DNA of 64,000 nt. It comes from Cricetomys ansorgei (lineage: Eukaryota > Chordata > Mammalia > Rodentia > Nesomyidae). The notes beneath the pieces are model-generated. The model did no database searches. It was not told where the DNA came from and saw nothing but the letters and a program-made list of their open reading frames with translations. Shown here piece after piece: positions 34,845 through 47,065 of this stretch (position 1 is the stretch's first letter; each line of letters starts with the position of its first letter). A program made the translations under genes and the position numbers. Location: contig JAMJFZ010000674.1 in the NCBI GenBank assembly GCA_026225945.1, positions 276,501-340,500 on the forward strand, given 5' to 3'.

Positions 34845-35125
34845 ATATATTGGAACATTAATTTCCAATGTCTTAATCTCCAATGTTGGGAGATGTCTAA
34901 GTCACCGTATTCTGATCTCATGAATACTTAATGCCTATCTATATACAAGGGAATGATAGAGGTTTTAATCCTGTGTCCTTTCTATATATTCCATCTAGTG
35001 CAATCACTAAGTTACCCTCTCTTGAACACAGCAGCATCACATCATCTTGAAAACATATTAGGCTCTCTGAACACCAATCCTGACAGCACCCTAATCTTAG
35101 ACTTCTCAGTCTCAGAACTATGACC
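34845..35125 (+). mobile_element. MLT1/MST-like LTR, decayed
   Basis: 'tcttaatctccaatgttggg', 'gatctcatgaatacttaatg' and 'cctaatcttagacttctcag' followed by 'tctcagaactatga' follow the MaLR LTR order with heavy drift. Confidence 0.6.
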
Positions 35126-35317
35126 AATGATTTTAAAGTTTTGTTTATTTCTTTGCATTGAGACAGGATCTCAGGTAGCCCCCGTTGGCCTTGAAACTTT
35201 CTGTTGTTATTGTTGTTTTAAATAAATATCAAGCCTGTAGCTTTTCATTTCAGCCACACAAAGGGACTAAGAGAGCCGGTCGGGGACAAGGATATTGCAG
35301 ATGTAAAGAGTGGGAAA

Positions 35318-35383
35318 TTAGTGGTCTACAGAGTGAGTTCCAGGACAGCCAGAGTTACAACAGAGAAACCCTTTCTTGAAAAA
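35318..35383 (+). repeat. B1 3' half
   Basis: 'gtggtctacagagtgagttc', 'caggacagccagagttacaa' and 'cagagaaaccctttcttgaa' are the B1 3' half. The 5' half is missing. Confidence 0.85.
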
Positions 35384-35439
35384 CACACACACACACACAC
35401 ACATACACACACACAGAGAAAGAGAGAGAGAGAGAGAGA
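35384..35439 (+). repeat. (CA)n(GA)n at a B1 tail
   Basis: Directly follows the B1 3' end: about 30 bp of CA with one TA break, then about 20 bp of GA. Confidence 0.95.
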
Positions 35440-36149
35440 ATATCAGAGAACGGGAGTGAGATTGGGGGTTCCCCAATAATCCTTTAACTTGGTCAAACAA
35501 GCCAGCCTTACTTGTGGGAGCAACCCTGTTCAGTTTGTCACCTCACTGCGTGAAGTTCTTCACTTGGCAGTTCCTAGCCACCTTCTGTGGTTGGTTACAT
35601 TAAAACCTGTACATCTCAGTTCAGCTAGCTCTGCTGCTTACCGCATGCGTTCATGTGGGTGTTTGTCCACTGGAGTACCAAATCATCCCATTCCCCATTC
35701 CCTCATCCCCTTCCCAATTCACACCCCACCCTTTACCAAGCAACGTAAAAAAAAACCAAAAACATCAATAGCTTGTGTTGAAAACTTGGGGCCCATGATG
35801 AGATCCCTTTTATTTACTAAACTCCCCTAAACTCCCTTCCCTTAATTTTATCCAGTCCATAACCTGGCAACTTTCCCCCAGGAAAAGCTTCCTTTATCTC
35901 TCTGTCCTCTCCATCCTGCCTCTCCATCCTTCCTGCCACTGCTCCTGCCCTGGTCCATATCGGTCTGGATCGCTGCTGCATCCCCCTTCCTAGCCTCCCA
36001 ATCTGGATTCTCATTGCTTTCCAGGGCAGCTCTACCTGCTCTCAACACAGTCAGCTTCATCTGTTTTCTCTTTCTTTATGTTGCTCATCAGCTCTAAGTC
36101 TTCAGTGATTGTCTATTTCTTGTCATACTTACTTTATCATGTCAGGAGG
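35440..36149. other. Unique sequence, C/T-rich section
   Basis: 35820-36080 is strongly pyrimidine-rich on the plus strand (many CCTCC/CTTCC words) without being a simple repeat. Frames of 60-115 codons cross it in both directions and none is recognised. Confidence 0.4.
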
Positions 36150-36390
36150 AAGAGGGTGCCAGCTTATTCTGTGTGATTCTCCATGGCAGATCTAGTGCCA
36201 CTAGGCAGAGAGTTCTAGGGAGGTTGATTTCAGCTGATCAAAGGAAATTCCTCTAAACAGCCTGAGCTATTACACAAAGAAGCGACTTGCTAGAGGACTG
36301 AGCTTCCTGCCCCTGGGGAGGTGTGTAATCACTAGCTGGGAACTACCTGTCAAGGATGCTGTAATGACAATTCATACTTTCAGGATGTGG
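36150..36390 (+). repeat. Possible L2/CR1-type LINE 3' fragment
   Basis: 'tagggaggttgatttcagct', 'cctggggaggtgtgtaatca' and 'acctgtcaaggatgctgtaa' follow the order of an ancient CR1/L2-like LINE 3' region. Confidence is limited by divergence. Confidence 0.42.
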
Positions 36391-36424
36391 TGACCCACCG
36401 TTGACCTTAAAGATGATGATAGCT

Positions 36425-36530
36425 GCCTGTTTTTTGAACATTGGATGCATGCCAGGCTTGGAGCTTTCCTGATACCTCATTTATTCTCATATCAACTCTA
36501 TGCTACACACCATGCGGATCCCCATTTGCA
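36425..36530 (-). repeat. MIR fragment
   Basis: 'ggatgcatgccaggcttgga' and 'acctcatttattctcatatc' followed by 'ggatccccatttgcagc' match the antisense 3' part of MIR. Confidence 0.6.
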
Positions 36531-36539
36531 GCTGGCTCT

Positions 36540-36780
36540 GCTTTAATGATTAAGTGCACAGTCTGGACTGCGGTTCACATCATGACTCTGCCACTTAATG
36601 AGTGACGTTTGAAGAAGATGCATAGTCTATTTTTATCTCGGTCTCCTCATCTTCAGAATGGGGGTGAAAAATAGTACCCAGTTCTGTGGGATGTTGTACA
36701 AATCATGTTGTAAGGTGCTGTATACTGTACATAAAGCTCTGCTTAGTTCACAGTACCTATTCAGTGGTGACTGTTAGTTT
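36540..36780 (+). repeat. MIR SINE
   Basis: 'ctctgccacttaatgagtga', 'tctcctcatcttcagaatgg' and 'gcttagttcacagtacctat' follow the sense MIR order. It sits opposite to the fragment directly on its left. Confidence 0.7.
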
Positions 36781-38334
36781 TGTGTTCGTTGGATTATATG
36801 TACTTTGCAGGAAGTAGGTATGTGTCTTATATATTGCTTATTTCAGTTAGCCCGCATTGGCCTTCCTTCAGCGAGTACTTATGGCTAATGATACAATGAA
36901 CTCTCACCAAAGTGTCTCCATGATGCACAGTACCTTGTTTTCTCACCATCCCTCCATCCCTACTGATTATCTCTCTCTGTCAATCCCAGATTAGCTTCCC
37001 TCACCTATCTTTTCCTTTGCAATTCTAATTTTATTGGTCTCTCTGAGATAGTGGGTAGCTGGTGATTTTAAGGCTTTAGGGGTATTTACGCTTCCTATTC
37101 ACTAGCCCGTGCTACTAAATGAGTGGAAATGTCTTTGCTGACAATCTGGTTAAAATTGTGATCCTCTTTTCTATTGTTTTGCTGTTCCAACCTCCTTTGT
37201 GTCTTCCTTACATACTGAACCTTATATATTTCATTCACAGCTTGCAGATGTTGGAGCATTTTCTTAGTGCTGCTCATCTTTTGCTTTGTTTGTGAAAGTT
37301 AAATGAAATACTCTCTCTATACACACACCCATATGTGTACACACACACACATTCTATATTATACATGTCCATTTGATATCATTCTCATCTTGGTTTACAA
37401 GCTTTATGTGAAGAGAGTGGGGAGGGGGTGCTTTCCATTTTAGCCCATACAAATTGGTAGTTGTCTTAGAAAGGAGGTTTCTGAAGCCAGGTGCCGCCAC
37501 TTTGCTTAATGCTTCATAATGTGTGAGCCTGAAAATTATGAGTTGTTGGAATTGATTTCCTCCAAACAGCTGAGCTACGGCTTTTGTTCTATTGATGTTT
37601 GTCTCAATTCCTCCATGTGTGTTGCTTCCAGACAGAAAAAAAAACCAAAACTCATGTCTTATAAAGAAGGGTCATTATCTCACAAAGCCCAGCATGTGAT
37701 TATAAGGTTTGTCGGGTTTCATCCAATGAAACAATATTGTTGAAACTATATTGCCAATTTCTAAATCTTTTTCGATATACTTTGAACATAATATGCTAGT
37801 TAATTATCTTTATATCAGTGAAAGCATATTTTATTGAGATTCAAAATTAGGGATTTGGTTTTACACTCAATCATACAAAAATAGACTGAATATTTACTCT
37901 GGGTCTTAGTCAAGTCCTTTTTACAAACAAAACAGCATGAATATGGACCATAGCTCCATGCTAATGTTCAATTTCTATGGGGAAGACAAACGTCTATGAC
38001 AGACTTAGGAAGCGCCTGGAATTCCAGTGTATGTAAGCAGAATAATGATGGCGCCCAGGGCTGCTACTCTGCTGATGAATAGAGGAAATAAAGTGAGTAG
38101 GCTCTTTCCCCTTCACTAAATGTATCATGTGCAAGAGCTTGTTTGAGCAAGTTGAAACATTCATATATCTGTCTATCAGTGCTATTTACTTGCATGTGGC
38201 CCATTGCGCCTCAACTCACCTCTCCCTCTCACATACACAAACCACACATACACTCTATACACACTTGAGCGTGAGTGTGCATTTCCTTACCTTTGATTTA
38301 GACCTTATAGGTTGGATGACTTATTTATTTGCGG
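36781..38334. other. Unique sequence with short CA tracts
   Basis: Short CA-rich repeats occur at 37318-37352 and 38230-38265. No element or gene is recognised. Confidence 0.45.
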
Positions 38335-38405
38335 GTTCTATGTAACCAGGGTGTTCACATGCTAGGCAAGTTACTCTATTACTGAGCGTTGCCCCCAGTC
38401 CCTTT
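38335..38405 (-). repeat. ID-type SINE, minus strand
   Basis: 'gggttctatgtaaccagggt', 'catgctaggcaagttactct' and 'attactgagcgttgccccca' are the reversed ID body. Confidence 0.72.
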
Positions 38406-40589
38406 TCTCACATTTTAAAGCGGGCTACAGTTTTTCCTACTCAGTGTAATAGAGCAGGTAAAAGCTCCATTTCCATCACATGGAAGACAGATGCTAGCAG
38501 TCTCTTGACATTCACAGTAGTGAGTTGGAAGGGTGGATCTGTTGGTGTGGGGGACACTGTTTGTTTATTGGAATTACAGAAATCTCAATTTCTGGGTCAT
38601 ATCTGCTCATCCTGGGTGCACTGAGCAGCTGTGCATTTTTAATCTGCCTTCTCAGTTCACCTTACCCCACAAGGCAGGGTTTCTGGTGGGGAGTTACCAG
38701 ACTGTCTTGCCCTGAAATCATTCTTGCAGGAAAGCAGATGTCTAATGTCTCCTAGCAATTGAAGTGTTACTGAGGCCTCTGGCCAAATGCCATTCAGTGC
38801 CGGGTTGATGCCAAATTCTCCACAGACAATGAGTCTTAGGGGATGTAAGGAAGAAACTATTAATGAAGATTGGAGTATGTCAGCCAACACAGCCTGGACA
38901 ACACATTGAAGCATCGCAAGGATTTGACTGGACAGAAGAGGAGAAGAGAGAAGTCTGCAAATCTGCAGGAACAGGTCAATGTGTTTGGGGATGTAGCAAT
39001 ACATACCACAGAGATTTGGACCTGTTGTCTTTGTTGATATTGAAGTCAAGCCAGGCACTCAAGCCGAGAGTTTTCCACAGCGGCATATTAACTTATTACT
39101 AATAAGGAGTATCCAGATAGATGTGACAGTATGTGGGATAAAGACTGAAATTTTAAGGGTCCTTGCTTAAAATTGTGTCATATCCACCCTTGACACAGGT
39201 ACATGGGCAAAAAATGAGGAAGTCCCACCAGCACAGGCAGTGACTGTGCCCTTCGGCAATTCATTCACTAACTTGGGACCTTTCTTCAGCAAGTGTCACT
39301 TTACAATTTTCCAGAAGGCACAGGAGAGGACCCAACATGGCTACTGATGTGCAGAATTTAGCTTTGACCAAGATTCGTCTCTCCTGTTATCTTTCAGCAC
39401 AAAAACCATCACTAATTGTGTTTGTTATTTATCCTCTAGCTTTGTTGTACAATGGATTTGACTCTCAATATTTTCTATTGTTTTTTTTATTTTTTAAGAC
39501 TTGTGACAGATCATAATAGCAAACAGCTTATGTCACACTGGTAGAGAAATTAGAGGCAAAATCAAAATATAAAAATCTCTACTAGGACTGAATATGGTCT
39601 CAGTAACTGGCTTCATATCTAGTACTTGGGCCTCTTACAGGAAGAAGGGAAATTGAAGTGGCACTACCTCTAGAAATTTGTCAGATTGTGAGATGTCACA
39701 TCTAAACAAGTAGTATATTAACTACTGTAGTGACATTCAGAAGATTTGCTTTCCAGCCTGATATTGATATTAAACTCCTTTGATCTGTGCTTCAGTTCAC
39801 TTGCCTGTAAAATGATGTGCTTATTTGTAATGATCCTTTCATCTCTGTGCTCCCTGTGATCTATTTACTACTGTACTAAGTTAAGTTGATGCCATAAAGT
39901 AGACCAGATGTAATAATCACCTGACCTAATAATCTATCACTACATCAAATAATTGCATCTCTAGAAGATTTTCTGTTACAGCAATCTTGAGTAAAGGAAA
40001 TTTTGCCTCGCCGCCATCTTATACCAAACATAGGAGTCTATGTTTCTTAGGTTTGGCTTTTATTTAAATGCACCGCATTCCCAGATATAACTTCAAGCAG
40101 CAGCTTGGATTACAGCCTGTTTGCCTGGAAATCCCATACATGCTGGAAAGTGTACCAATTTCCCCTTGTGAAACTTTGATAATACTCAAAGGTACCAATA
40201 TCAACCATTCATTCCCTTCCTCTTATTCATAAAAACCTCCCTTATTATTTTCCTGACTTTCTCATGTAGGCATAGGCATCCTCAATGCAATTATTACTCT
40301 CTGTCCAAGACAAACAAAGAACGAAGAAACACAAAAAAGAAAGGGGGAGAGAAGAGTTTTTGTTCTGAGTCTTTAGATCTCACCTAAGAACATAAAGAGC
40401 CATGAATCTCTTGGGCTTTTTAGTTGTACTTTTGATGGTACCATCATACAGTGAGGCTAGAAGCATTTTAAATGAGCAATGCCTCTATTAATGCATTTTA
40501 CATTTATTTCCTGCTTTATAAATTATGCTATGGAAAATGTGGTACTAGACTCTCACTTTAATGAGACATAATTGCACCATTTGGAGTAG
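38406..40589. other. 2.2 kb mostly unique block
   Basis: The minus-strand frame at 38657-39058 (133 codons) is uninterrupted but has no recognised motif, no supporting exon context and ordinary composition. A weak MIR-like patch lies near 39750-39830. 'gccgccatctt' near 40010 resembles a YY1 site but is isolated. Confidence 0.42.
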
Positions 40590-40690
40590 AGTGATGATAC
40601 AATACTTGCTCAAGGTCAAGGTAGGTATGAGGTGTCCAAAGGGAAGCCAGAAATAGAACCAAAGTCCTGCTGAGTTCACTTTCATTTAGC
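40590..40690 (-). repeat. MIR fragment
   Basis: 'atacttgctcaaggtcaagg' and 'gaagccagaaatagaaccaa' followed by 'agtcctgctgagttcac' match antisense MIR. Confidence 0.55.
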
Positions 40691-42199
40691 TTCCAATAAA
40701 CCACAGTCTCTTTCCTCTGTACATTTTAAGTACAGTGGTTTGCTATGAGCACAGATATTAGACAGCCTACAAACCTATGCAACCACCAAATGGCCAGGGG
40801 CATTAAAGAGGGCTTGATGCGGCAGGGGGTAGAATCAATGTACATGGCATTGTCAGGAACAAGACTAAGAAGTTCACTTTAGCATCAGAAGTAGTTAGTC
40901 CACTTCTGTCCCCATTAGGCATTTTTTTTTTCTTAACTGAGAGCATGACTTGTTTTGTTTGTTTCAGGCAAAGGCATATTTTGAATGAGAAAATCATGTC
41001 TTAATATTTGTGCCTGAAACTGAGGTAATGAAGTATGAAGCTCATTTGTGAATGTTTTGAATGGCCACATCTCCTTGAAATTATTTTTGTTGGGAACTCC
41101 AGCGAGCATTCTTTTCAAGCAGTCACTCTGTTGTAGTTGGCAAACCTCTGGGACAGTATCTTGGGAGGCAAAATACTGTGCCACTGGGAAGGAATACTGA
41201 ATCCATGGGCTTGCACCCTGAATTATCTGTTTCATCTGCCATGTTTTCACATTTAAAACTACTTTCAGATGGAAAGACAAGATCTTAGAATCTTAAATTG
41301 TGAAAATCATGTATTAATGTTAGACATCAGGGGACACTAATTTTTCATGGCATCTTTTGTGCGCCTGTATTTTTATTACCTGTTCATTCAAAATGTATGT
41401 CATTATTTTTATCGTAAGTTATAGCTGATTTTTTTTTGGTGGGGGGGTTGAGTAGCTGACTATTTTAAACATTTCCTTTAAAGTTCTTTGGAGGAAGGAT
41501 TTTTTTTTCTCTGCTCCAAGATCATATATTATCTTTTGGTTGTGTTTCAGGCCTCAAGTCTACTTAAGGAAACTTGAATTCAAAGCCCGGAAAATTCCAG
41601 CCTGGCTCTTGATCAAGTTGGAAAGTTTAAATTATTGATTACCGTGATTATCCTTGTGCTTCATCTTCTAATGGCAAACCTGTCCCTATGTGGTTAATCC
41701 CCACTAATGATTGAAGTTGTTTGCTTACAGGGGCGTGGTAGAACGAGCATCACATCGGACAGGTGCCGCTATAAACAAAGAGTAGATCTTCTCTGACTAG
41801 AACTCACTTTTAAAGTGTTCAGTCTTTCAAAGGCCTTACAAGTTTTTGTCCCCCTTATAAAAATGCCACGAATTCCTCAGAAAAAAATCACTTTTTCTAC
41901 CCTCTGAAAAACGTGCCTTTCTTGGACCCCAGGGATAATTGCCTGGGTCAGGTTAAGACAACCTTGAGGCCAAATGCTGCTGTGAGTGTTTCTAACCCTT
42001 TAGAGCCCTAGGAGGAGACTGTGGCTACCTCCATTCAGTGGTAAGTAGCACAGACACAAAACAGTGTAATTTCATTTTGAAGTTAAATTGAAAGAGCTCT
42101 GATTTTCTTTCCACTTAATTTTCCAAACCTGGTGTCTACACCCTAGGTGGATGTGATGTCTGCACAGCTCTTGTGTGTTGTAGAACATGAGGCCATTGC
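40691..42199. other. 1.5 kb repeat-poor unique block
   Basis: No recognised mobile element. A 115-codon minus-strand frame (40933-41280) has no known domain. Short T and G runs occur near 41430-41450. Confidence 0.45.
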
Positions 42200-42356
42200 C
42201 TTTTTTTTCAATTCTTCTTTTTTTTTTTGACATTGCAATATAACTACATCATTTCCTTCTTCTGTTTCCTCATTCCAAAGCCTCCCATATACCCTTCCTT
42301 GTGCTTTTTCAAATTCATGCTCTGTTTTTCATTAGTTGTTGTTACATACATATGTG

Positions 42357-42399
<43 letters not shown>

Positions 42400-43250
42400 A
42401 TATATGCATATACATAAACACATAATTACAGCCTGCTTGGTCTATATAATGTTTGTTGTATATACATTTTTAGGGCTGAACATTTAGTATTAGATAACCA
42501 GCTGGTGTGTTCTTCCCTGGGGAAGACTAGCTCTCCTTCTCTCAGCATTCCTTAGCTGCCTGTCATTCTTTGCTGTATGGTTGAGGCCTTGTGGTCTTTC
42601 CCTGTCTACTATAGCATACATATTTTTGTTGTCCCTGTTTGGCTCATTTTGAGGTAGTCATGTTCTTGAGACTTTATGTGGATAGCATCTGACTTTCATA
42701 GAAGATATAACCTCATACTAACTCCATGATTCTCCTGCTCTTACCATCTTTCAGCCCCCTGTTCCTCAATGTTCCCCGAGCCTTAGATGTGGGAGTTGTG
42801 TTGTAGATGTTGTCAGTTTGGGTTTGGCTCCCCAACTTTTCATTTTCATTGGTTGTGTTTTTTCTGGAATGATTTCCATCTGTTGCAAAGAGAACTTTCC
42901 TTGATATGGGGGAAGACTACACTTATCTGTGGGTATAAGGACAAATGTTTGTAGGTTGTGGTTAGGGATTATGTGGTTTAGTAAATTATTGGTTGTAGAT
43001 TCTCCTCCAGTGAACATGACTTTACCAGCACTGAGTGCTTAGGTAGGGTTCCAGTATCCAGCATGATCTCCCTCTGGTTGAATGGGTCTTAAGTCAATTA
43101 GACAGCTGTTAGTTACTGCCAGTGTATGAGTTCCACTACTGTACCCTTGGGGTTATCATGACATGATGATTGTTATTGTGGTTCATAGGCAGGACAGCCG
43201 TGTAGGACTGTTGGTTGCTTCATGAGGTTGTTGTTTGCTCATGGTTCAAA
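42200..43250 (-). mobile_element. L1 (Lx-type) 3' UTR, about 1 kb, minus strand
   Basis: T runs at 42200-42229 are the reversed poly-A. Then come 'tcatttccttcttctgtttc', 'ggataaccagctggtgtgtt' (with T/A drift), 'cttccctggggaagactagc', 'gttgaggccttgtggtcttt', 'cttatctgtgggtataagga' and 'gttcataggcaggacagccg'. It is the longest L1 segment here. It is purely 3' UTR with no ORF2 reading frame, hence 5'-truncated and inactive. Confidence 0.9.
42361..42395 (+). repeat. (CA)n inside L1 3' UTR
   Basis: 35 bp of CA dinucleotides within the minus-strand L1, a usual place for length variation in this family. Confidence 0.95.
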
Positions 43251-43749
43251 GAAAATAGTATATCTATAGTTCATGTCTACACAGGAAACAACTTAATAAT
43301 ATACATGGTTTCCATCCTTGAAGCCAGATCTAGTAGATGAACATGTTCCTTTCATTTTTATCTTTTAATGATTTGAATCTTCTATTTTAAATTTATTTTA
43401 TCCCTAAATAACATCAGCAGAACCTGTCTTGCCAGCCATCATAATTCAACCATAATGAAAAAATAAAGAATGTACAAGGCTAGTCAAATATCTTGTCCAC
43501 TTTCAACAACTTTGGAAAGGGTGGTACATTGAAATAGTCCTCGAAGTTGTATTCATTGGAAATTGGTAGCATATCAAAAAAATTGTTGATCTTAGCAAAT
43601 AATTAATAGAGCTTAAAGACAGGAAAGGTGGGGAGGAGGGGAAGATGGGAGGAACATTGACTAGATTCCTAGTTTGTGCTAGTGTGTGGGAACTGAAAGG
43701 CAAGGAGCTACAGCTCGTGTCCTTAAAACTTCGTTCAGCATCAGAATCT
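43251..43749. other. Unique AT-rich sequence
   Basis: I recognise no repeat family between the two L1 segments. Confidence 0.45.
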
Positions 43750-43880
43750 TTTTTTTTAATTTTTAATTTGTTTTTCTTCTTTCGTATAATACATATCAAC
43801 ACCCCGCCTACGCTCTCCCCATCCTCCCTCTTCTCCTGTTATATATCAACCCCCCAATCTCCAGCTTCTCCCCAAAGAAG
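43750..43880 (-). mobile_element. L1 3'-end fragment, minus strand
   Basis: A T-rich left end, then 'gtataatacatatcaacacc' and 'ctccccatcctccctcttct' match the reversed L1 3' end. Short fragment. Confidence 0.55.
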
Positions 43881-44284
43881 AGAGCAGTCCTCTCATCAGA
43901 ATCTTGATTTGTCCGTGAATGGATATAGGAGTAATTGTGACATCAGCATGGGAATTTGTTCTTTACCCTTGGTCATGAGGGAACATTAAATGCTTTTGAG
44001 AAGAGTATAAATTGATAGAAAGATGGAAGAAATTAGGTAAGCATATAGGAATAAAATAAAGTAAATGAAAATAGCAATACCAATTCAGAGACGGGTGCTG
44101 GAATCCATCATGTGAGGTGATGAGGATGCAGGCCAGGTGATGAACGTAGGTTATGTGAGTAAAGGGGAATACTTTGGATATATTGCAAAATCAGAATCTA
44201 CATGACAATAACTGCGTGAATCTGGAGAGAAGGATGTTCCACTTGATTTCACATAGAGAAGGTATTTGAAATCCAATACACTTG
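43881..44284. other. Unique non-coding sequence
   Basis: I see no recognised family in this stretch. Confidence 0.45.
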
Positions 44285-44625
44285 TATTACTTACTTTTCT
44301 GTTGCTATAATAAAATACCATGAGCAAGACAACTTACAGAAAAAAAGTTTTTTTGGGCTTATGATGAGGGATGAGACATTTCTGATTGGGAAGCATGGCA
44401 GCAAGCAGCAGGTGCTGTAGCAGAAACTGGATACTGAGACTTCACAACTTGAACCACAAGCACAATACAGAGAAAGCAAACTGGAAGTAGCAAGAGAACC
44501 CCAAAAGCCCATCCCCAGTGATATACTTGTTATAGCCAGGTCATACCCCCCCGAACTTCCTCGAACAGTGACATCAGCTGGGAAACAAGTGTTCCAATGC
44601 TAAAGCCTCCCTTGAACAAGTACAA
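44285..44625 (-). mobile_element. MaLR-like LTR, minus strand
   Basis: 'cttttctgttgctataataa', 'aataccatgagcaagacaac', 'ttgggaagcatggcagcaag', 'gcccatccccagtgatatac' and 'cacaagcacaatacag' match the group seen at 56245-56632 in the same orientation. Confidence 0.66.
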
Positions 44626-44704
44626 TGATGGGCTTTAGTAAATTAATATTTGTTACCCTGGTTAAATTAGATCTGACATAGGTAGTGACAATCAGATATT
44701 TTTT

Positions 44705-44895
44705 TTCAGGCAGGGTTCTTTATAACCCAGGCAGACCTGAAACTATGTAACTGAGGGTGGCCTTGAACTCCTGGTCATCTTGCCTCTGAGGGCTTTGAGG
44801 GCTAGGATTATGGTATGTACCCCTACACCCTGTTTGTTTACCTAAGGTCTTGTTTGTGGTAGGAAAGAATTATGCCAACTAAACTACACCTCTGT
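44705..44895 (-). repeat. B4 SINE, minus strand
   Basis: Reversed B1 body ('gcagggttctttataaccca', 'ggtggccttgaactcctggt', 'gctaggattatggtatgtac') followed by a decayed reversed ID head ('aattatgccaactaaactac'). Confidence 0.65.
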
Positions 44896-45030
44896 CTAAG
44901 ACAGGGTCTTCTGTATTGCATACTGGCCTCAAACTTGTTGTGTATGTGAGGTTGGCCTTGAACTCCTAATCCTCTGACCTTCAGATTCCCACGCTGGTAT
45001 TATAGCTATGAACCATCATTCCTAGGTTTA
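44896..45030 (-). repeat. B1 SINE, minus strand
   Basis: 'taagacagggtcttctgtat', 'tgaggttggccttgaactcc' and 'ggtattatagctatgaacca' are in antisense B1 order, directly next to the B4 on the left. Confidence 0.78.
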
Positions 45031-45884
45031 TGTATAGTCTCTACATTGCAATTTTTCTGCAATATTGCTTATATATATTGATAGCTTTCAGTCTAGAAAA
45101 TATTTAATATAAAGAGAGAAAAACAGCAGGCACTGTGACAATAAAATGGAATACTTCATGATCACAAGCAGAATTTGAATTCCTAGCAGTATCAAGAATT
45201 GTGCTAAACATATAGTACATGCTTAGTGAACAGAAGAACTGGATGCAATTGGTGGTGTCATAAAGGGATTGGGATTTTATTTTTGGCTCTGTCATGAATA
45301 GTCTTATGATCTCAGCAAACTCACTTCACTTTTCCATATTTCCATTTTTTTATTGGCATAAAGGACTTGTAATATTCTTTCTAACACTCCTAGTCCACAA
45401 GTAGACAATTCTGAGTTACACTTTCACATGGAACAATTCCTTTTTAGCATGCATGCTTCTTATCTGACCTCTACCAACCAGGAACCTGCAGTGAGTTCTC
45501 TGCAAGGCCCGGAATTTCGTCACATCCCACAAGACTCTCCTCTCTCTTCCATTCTTCATCCTCTTTGCTCAAAACTTCTTTTCAAGTTTTTTCTCAGTGG
45601 TAATATCAGCTACATATCAAAAGTAGAGAGACATGACCCAGCAGTCTCCCGCTAAGACACGAGAAATGAATTACCTAAAATGTCTTCAGGAATCCCCAAA
45701 CTTTCTCATGGAAATTTCACTTTTCTAAGATTGCACCCAAAGTGTAATCTAAATTAAATTACAAAAGAAATGAAGTTCAGAAGAGAGATTTAGTAATACA
45801 GACTTTTTGATCGTATTATGTAAACCTGGTCATGTCATACAAACGAGTACAGATTGATTTGTACAGATTTTCATTCAAAAACCA
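45031..45884. other. Unique non-coding sequence
   Basis: I recognise no repeat family or coding pattern here. Confidence 0.45.
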
Positions 45885-46010
45885 GGAATGGTGGCTCGGA
45901 CCTGTAAGCCCAGCACTCAGGAGACTGAGTGTGAAAGAGAGAGTTCAAAGTCTTTCTCATCTATGTCAGTGAGCCTCAAAAAACTAATGAATAGACAAAC
46001 AATAAGCCAC
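45885..46010 (+). repeat. B1 SINE, diverged
   Basis: 'ccaggaatggtggctcggac', 'ctgtaagcccagcactcagg' and 'gttcaaagtctttctcatct' keep B1 order. Confidence 0.78.
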
Positions 46011-46139
46011 AGAAAGAAAAGGAATCTTAAAAGTGGGCTTTTATTTTTCATTTTTATTTTTAGTCATGATTGCATGTCCAGCTGGCCTTGAGCTTTTTGA
46101 AGTAAAAAGTGACCTTGAACACTTGAAAATATGATTTCT

Positions 46140-46660
46140 TTATTTATTCTTTTTCAATTAATTGAATTGGTTTGTTCACAATTTCATACATGTACATAAT
46201 GAATTTTAATTACTCTTACTCCTATTACCTGTTATTTCCCTCCCCCCTTGTAATGCCCCCTCCTCTCTAAAAATCCCTTTTTCACATTGATGTCTTTTTG
46301 TTTTGTTTTGTGACTCACTGGGTTTAACTAAGACAATGTATATGACAATGGATTTGGCACTATCCGTGGGAGTTCAAAGGCTCACCCATGTGTACACAGC
46401 TGAAAACAACAACTCGGAAGCTTTCAGTAGCCAATAGTTTGTTTACAAGAGGGGTAGGGTTCCATGAGCCTCTCCCCCATCTATGACTGATTATCGACAG
46501 GGCCAATCTTCTGTGGGTTTAGTGCAGTTACTCATAGCTTCTGTAAGTTCATTATTGTAGTGAGGCAGTCATGCACTAAAGATGGAATTTTTCAAACCAC
46601 TCTCCATATCTTCTAGGTCTTATGTTCCTTCTGTTCCCTCTTCTATGATGTTAAACTGAG
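46140..46660 (-). mobile_element. L1 (Lx-type) 3' UTR, minus strand
   Basis: 'aattttaattactcttactc', 'gtgactcactgggtttaact', 'gtagggttccatgagcctct', 'gggccaatcttctgtgggtt' and 'ctgtaagttcattattgtag' are the older Lx-type 3' UTR order on the minus strand. No coding part remains. Confidence 0.82.
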
Positions 46661-46694
46661 CCTGAGAGGCAGTAGTAACATAAACGTCTCATTT

Positions 46695-46870
46695 TGTGTT
46701 GAACACTCAATTTAAAAAAATGCCTCCATAAGATCAGGTAGGTAGGCCTGTAAGGCATTTCCTAATTGATTGATGTGGGAGGGCCTAGCCTACTGTGGGT
46801 GGTGCCAACCCTGGGCTGGTGGCCCTGGGTTCTATAAGAAAGCAGCTTGCATTCGTTGGGGGGGGTGTCT
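46695..46870 (+). mobile_element. Rodent dispersed LTR-like repeat, internal part
   Basis: 'aaatgcctccataagatcag', 'gattgatgtgggagggccta', 'tgtgggtggtgccaaccctg' and 'ggttctataagaaagcagct' match the middle of the element at 31713-32073. Both ends are missing. Confidence 0.8.
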
Positions 46871-46924
46871 TCTGTAACCTCCCTGACCACCAATTCATAC
46901 AGAAGTATCCCATTCCTGGTACTG

Positions 46925-47065
46925 AGATGGATCTTAACTTTTGATCCTCCTGCCTCTACCTCCCAACTTCTAGGGTTGCAGACATGAGTCGCTGTTCCTG
47001 GTTCGTGCTATGCTGGAAATCATATCTAGAGCTAAGTGATTCTCAGGGACACACTCTATCCCCTG
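46925..47065 (-). repeat. B4 SINE, minus strand, partial
   Basis: 'ttttgatcctcctgcctcta', 'ctagggttgcagacatgagt' (reversed B1), then a decayed reversed ID head ending 'atcccctgagccacattac'. Confidence 0.68.

Noticed and set aside
38657..39058. 133-codon minus-strand frame
   Set aside because: No motif and no splice, promoter or poly-A context. Several frames of 110-130 codons are expected by chance in 64 kb. A search would be decisive, but I have no positive evidence.
40005..40016. YY1-like GCCGCCATCTT as a promoter mark
   Set aside because: A single short match without a CpG island, TATA box or transcript evidence is expected by chance.
40933..41280. 115-codon minus-strand frame
   Set aside because: No domain recognised and no flanking gene structure; probably chance.
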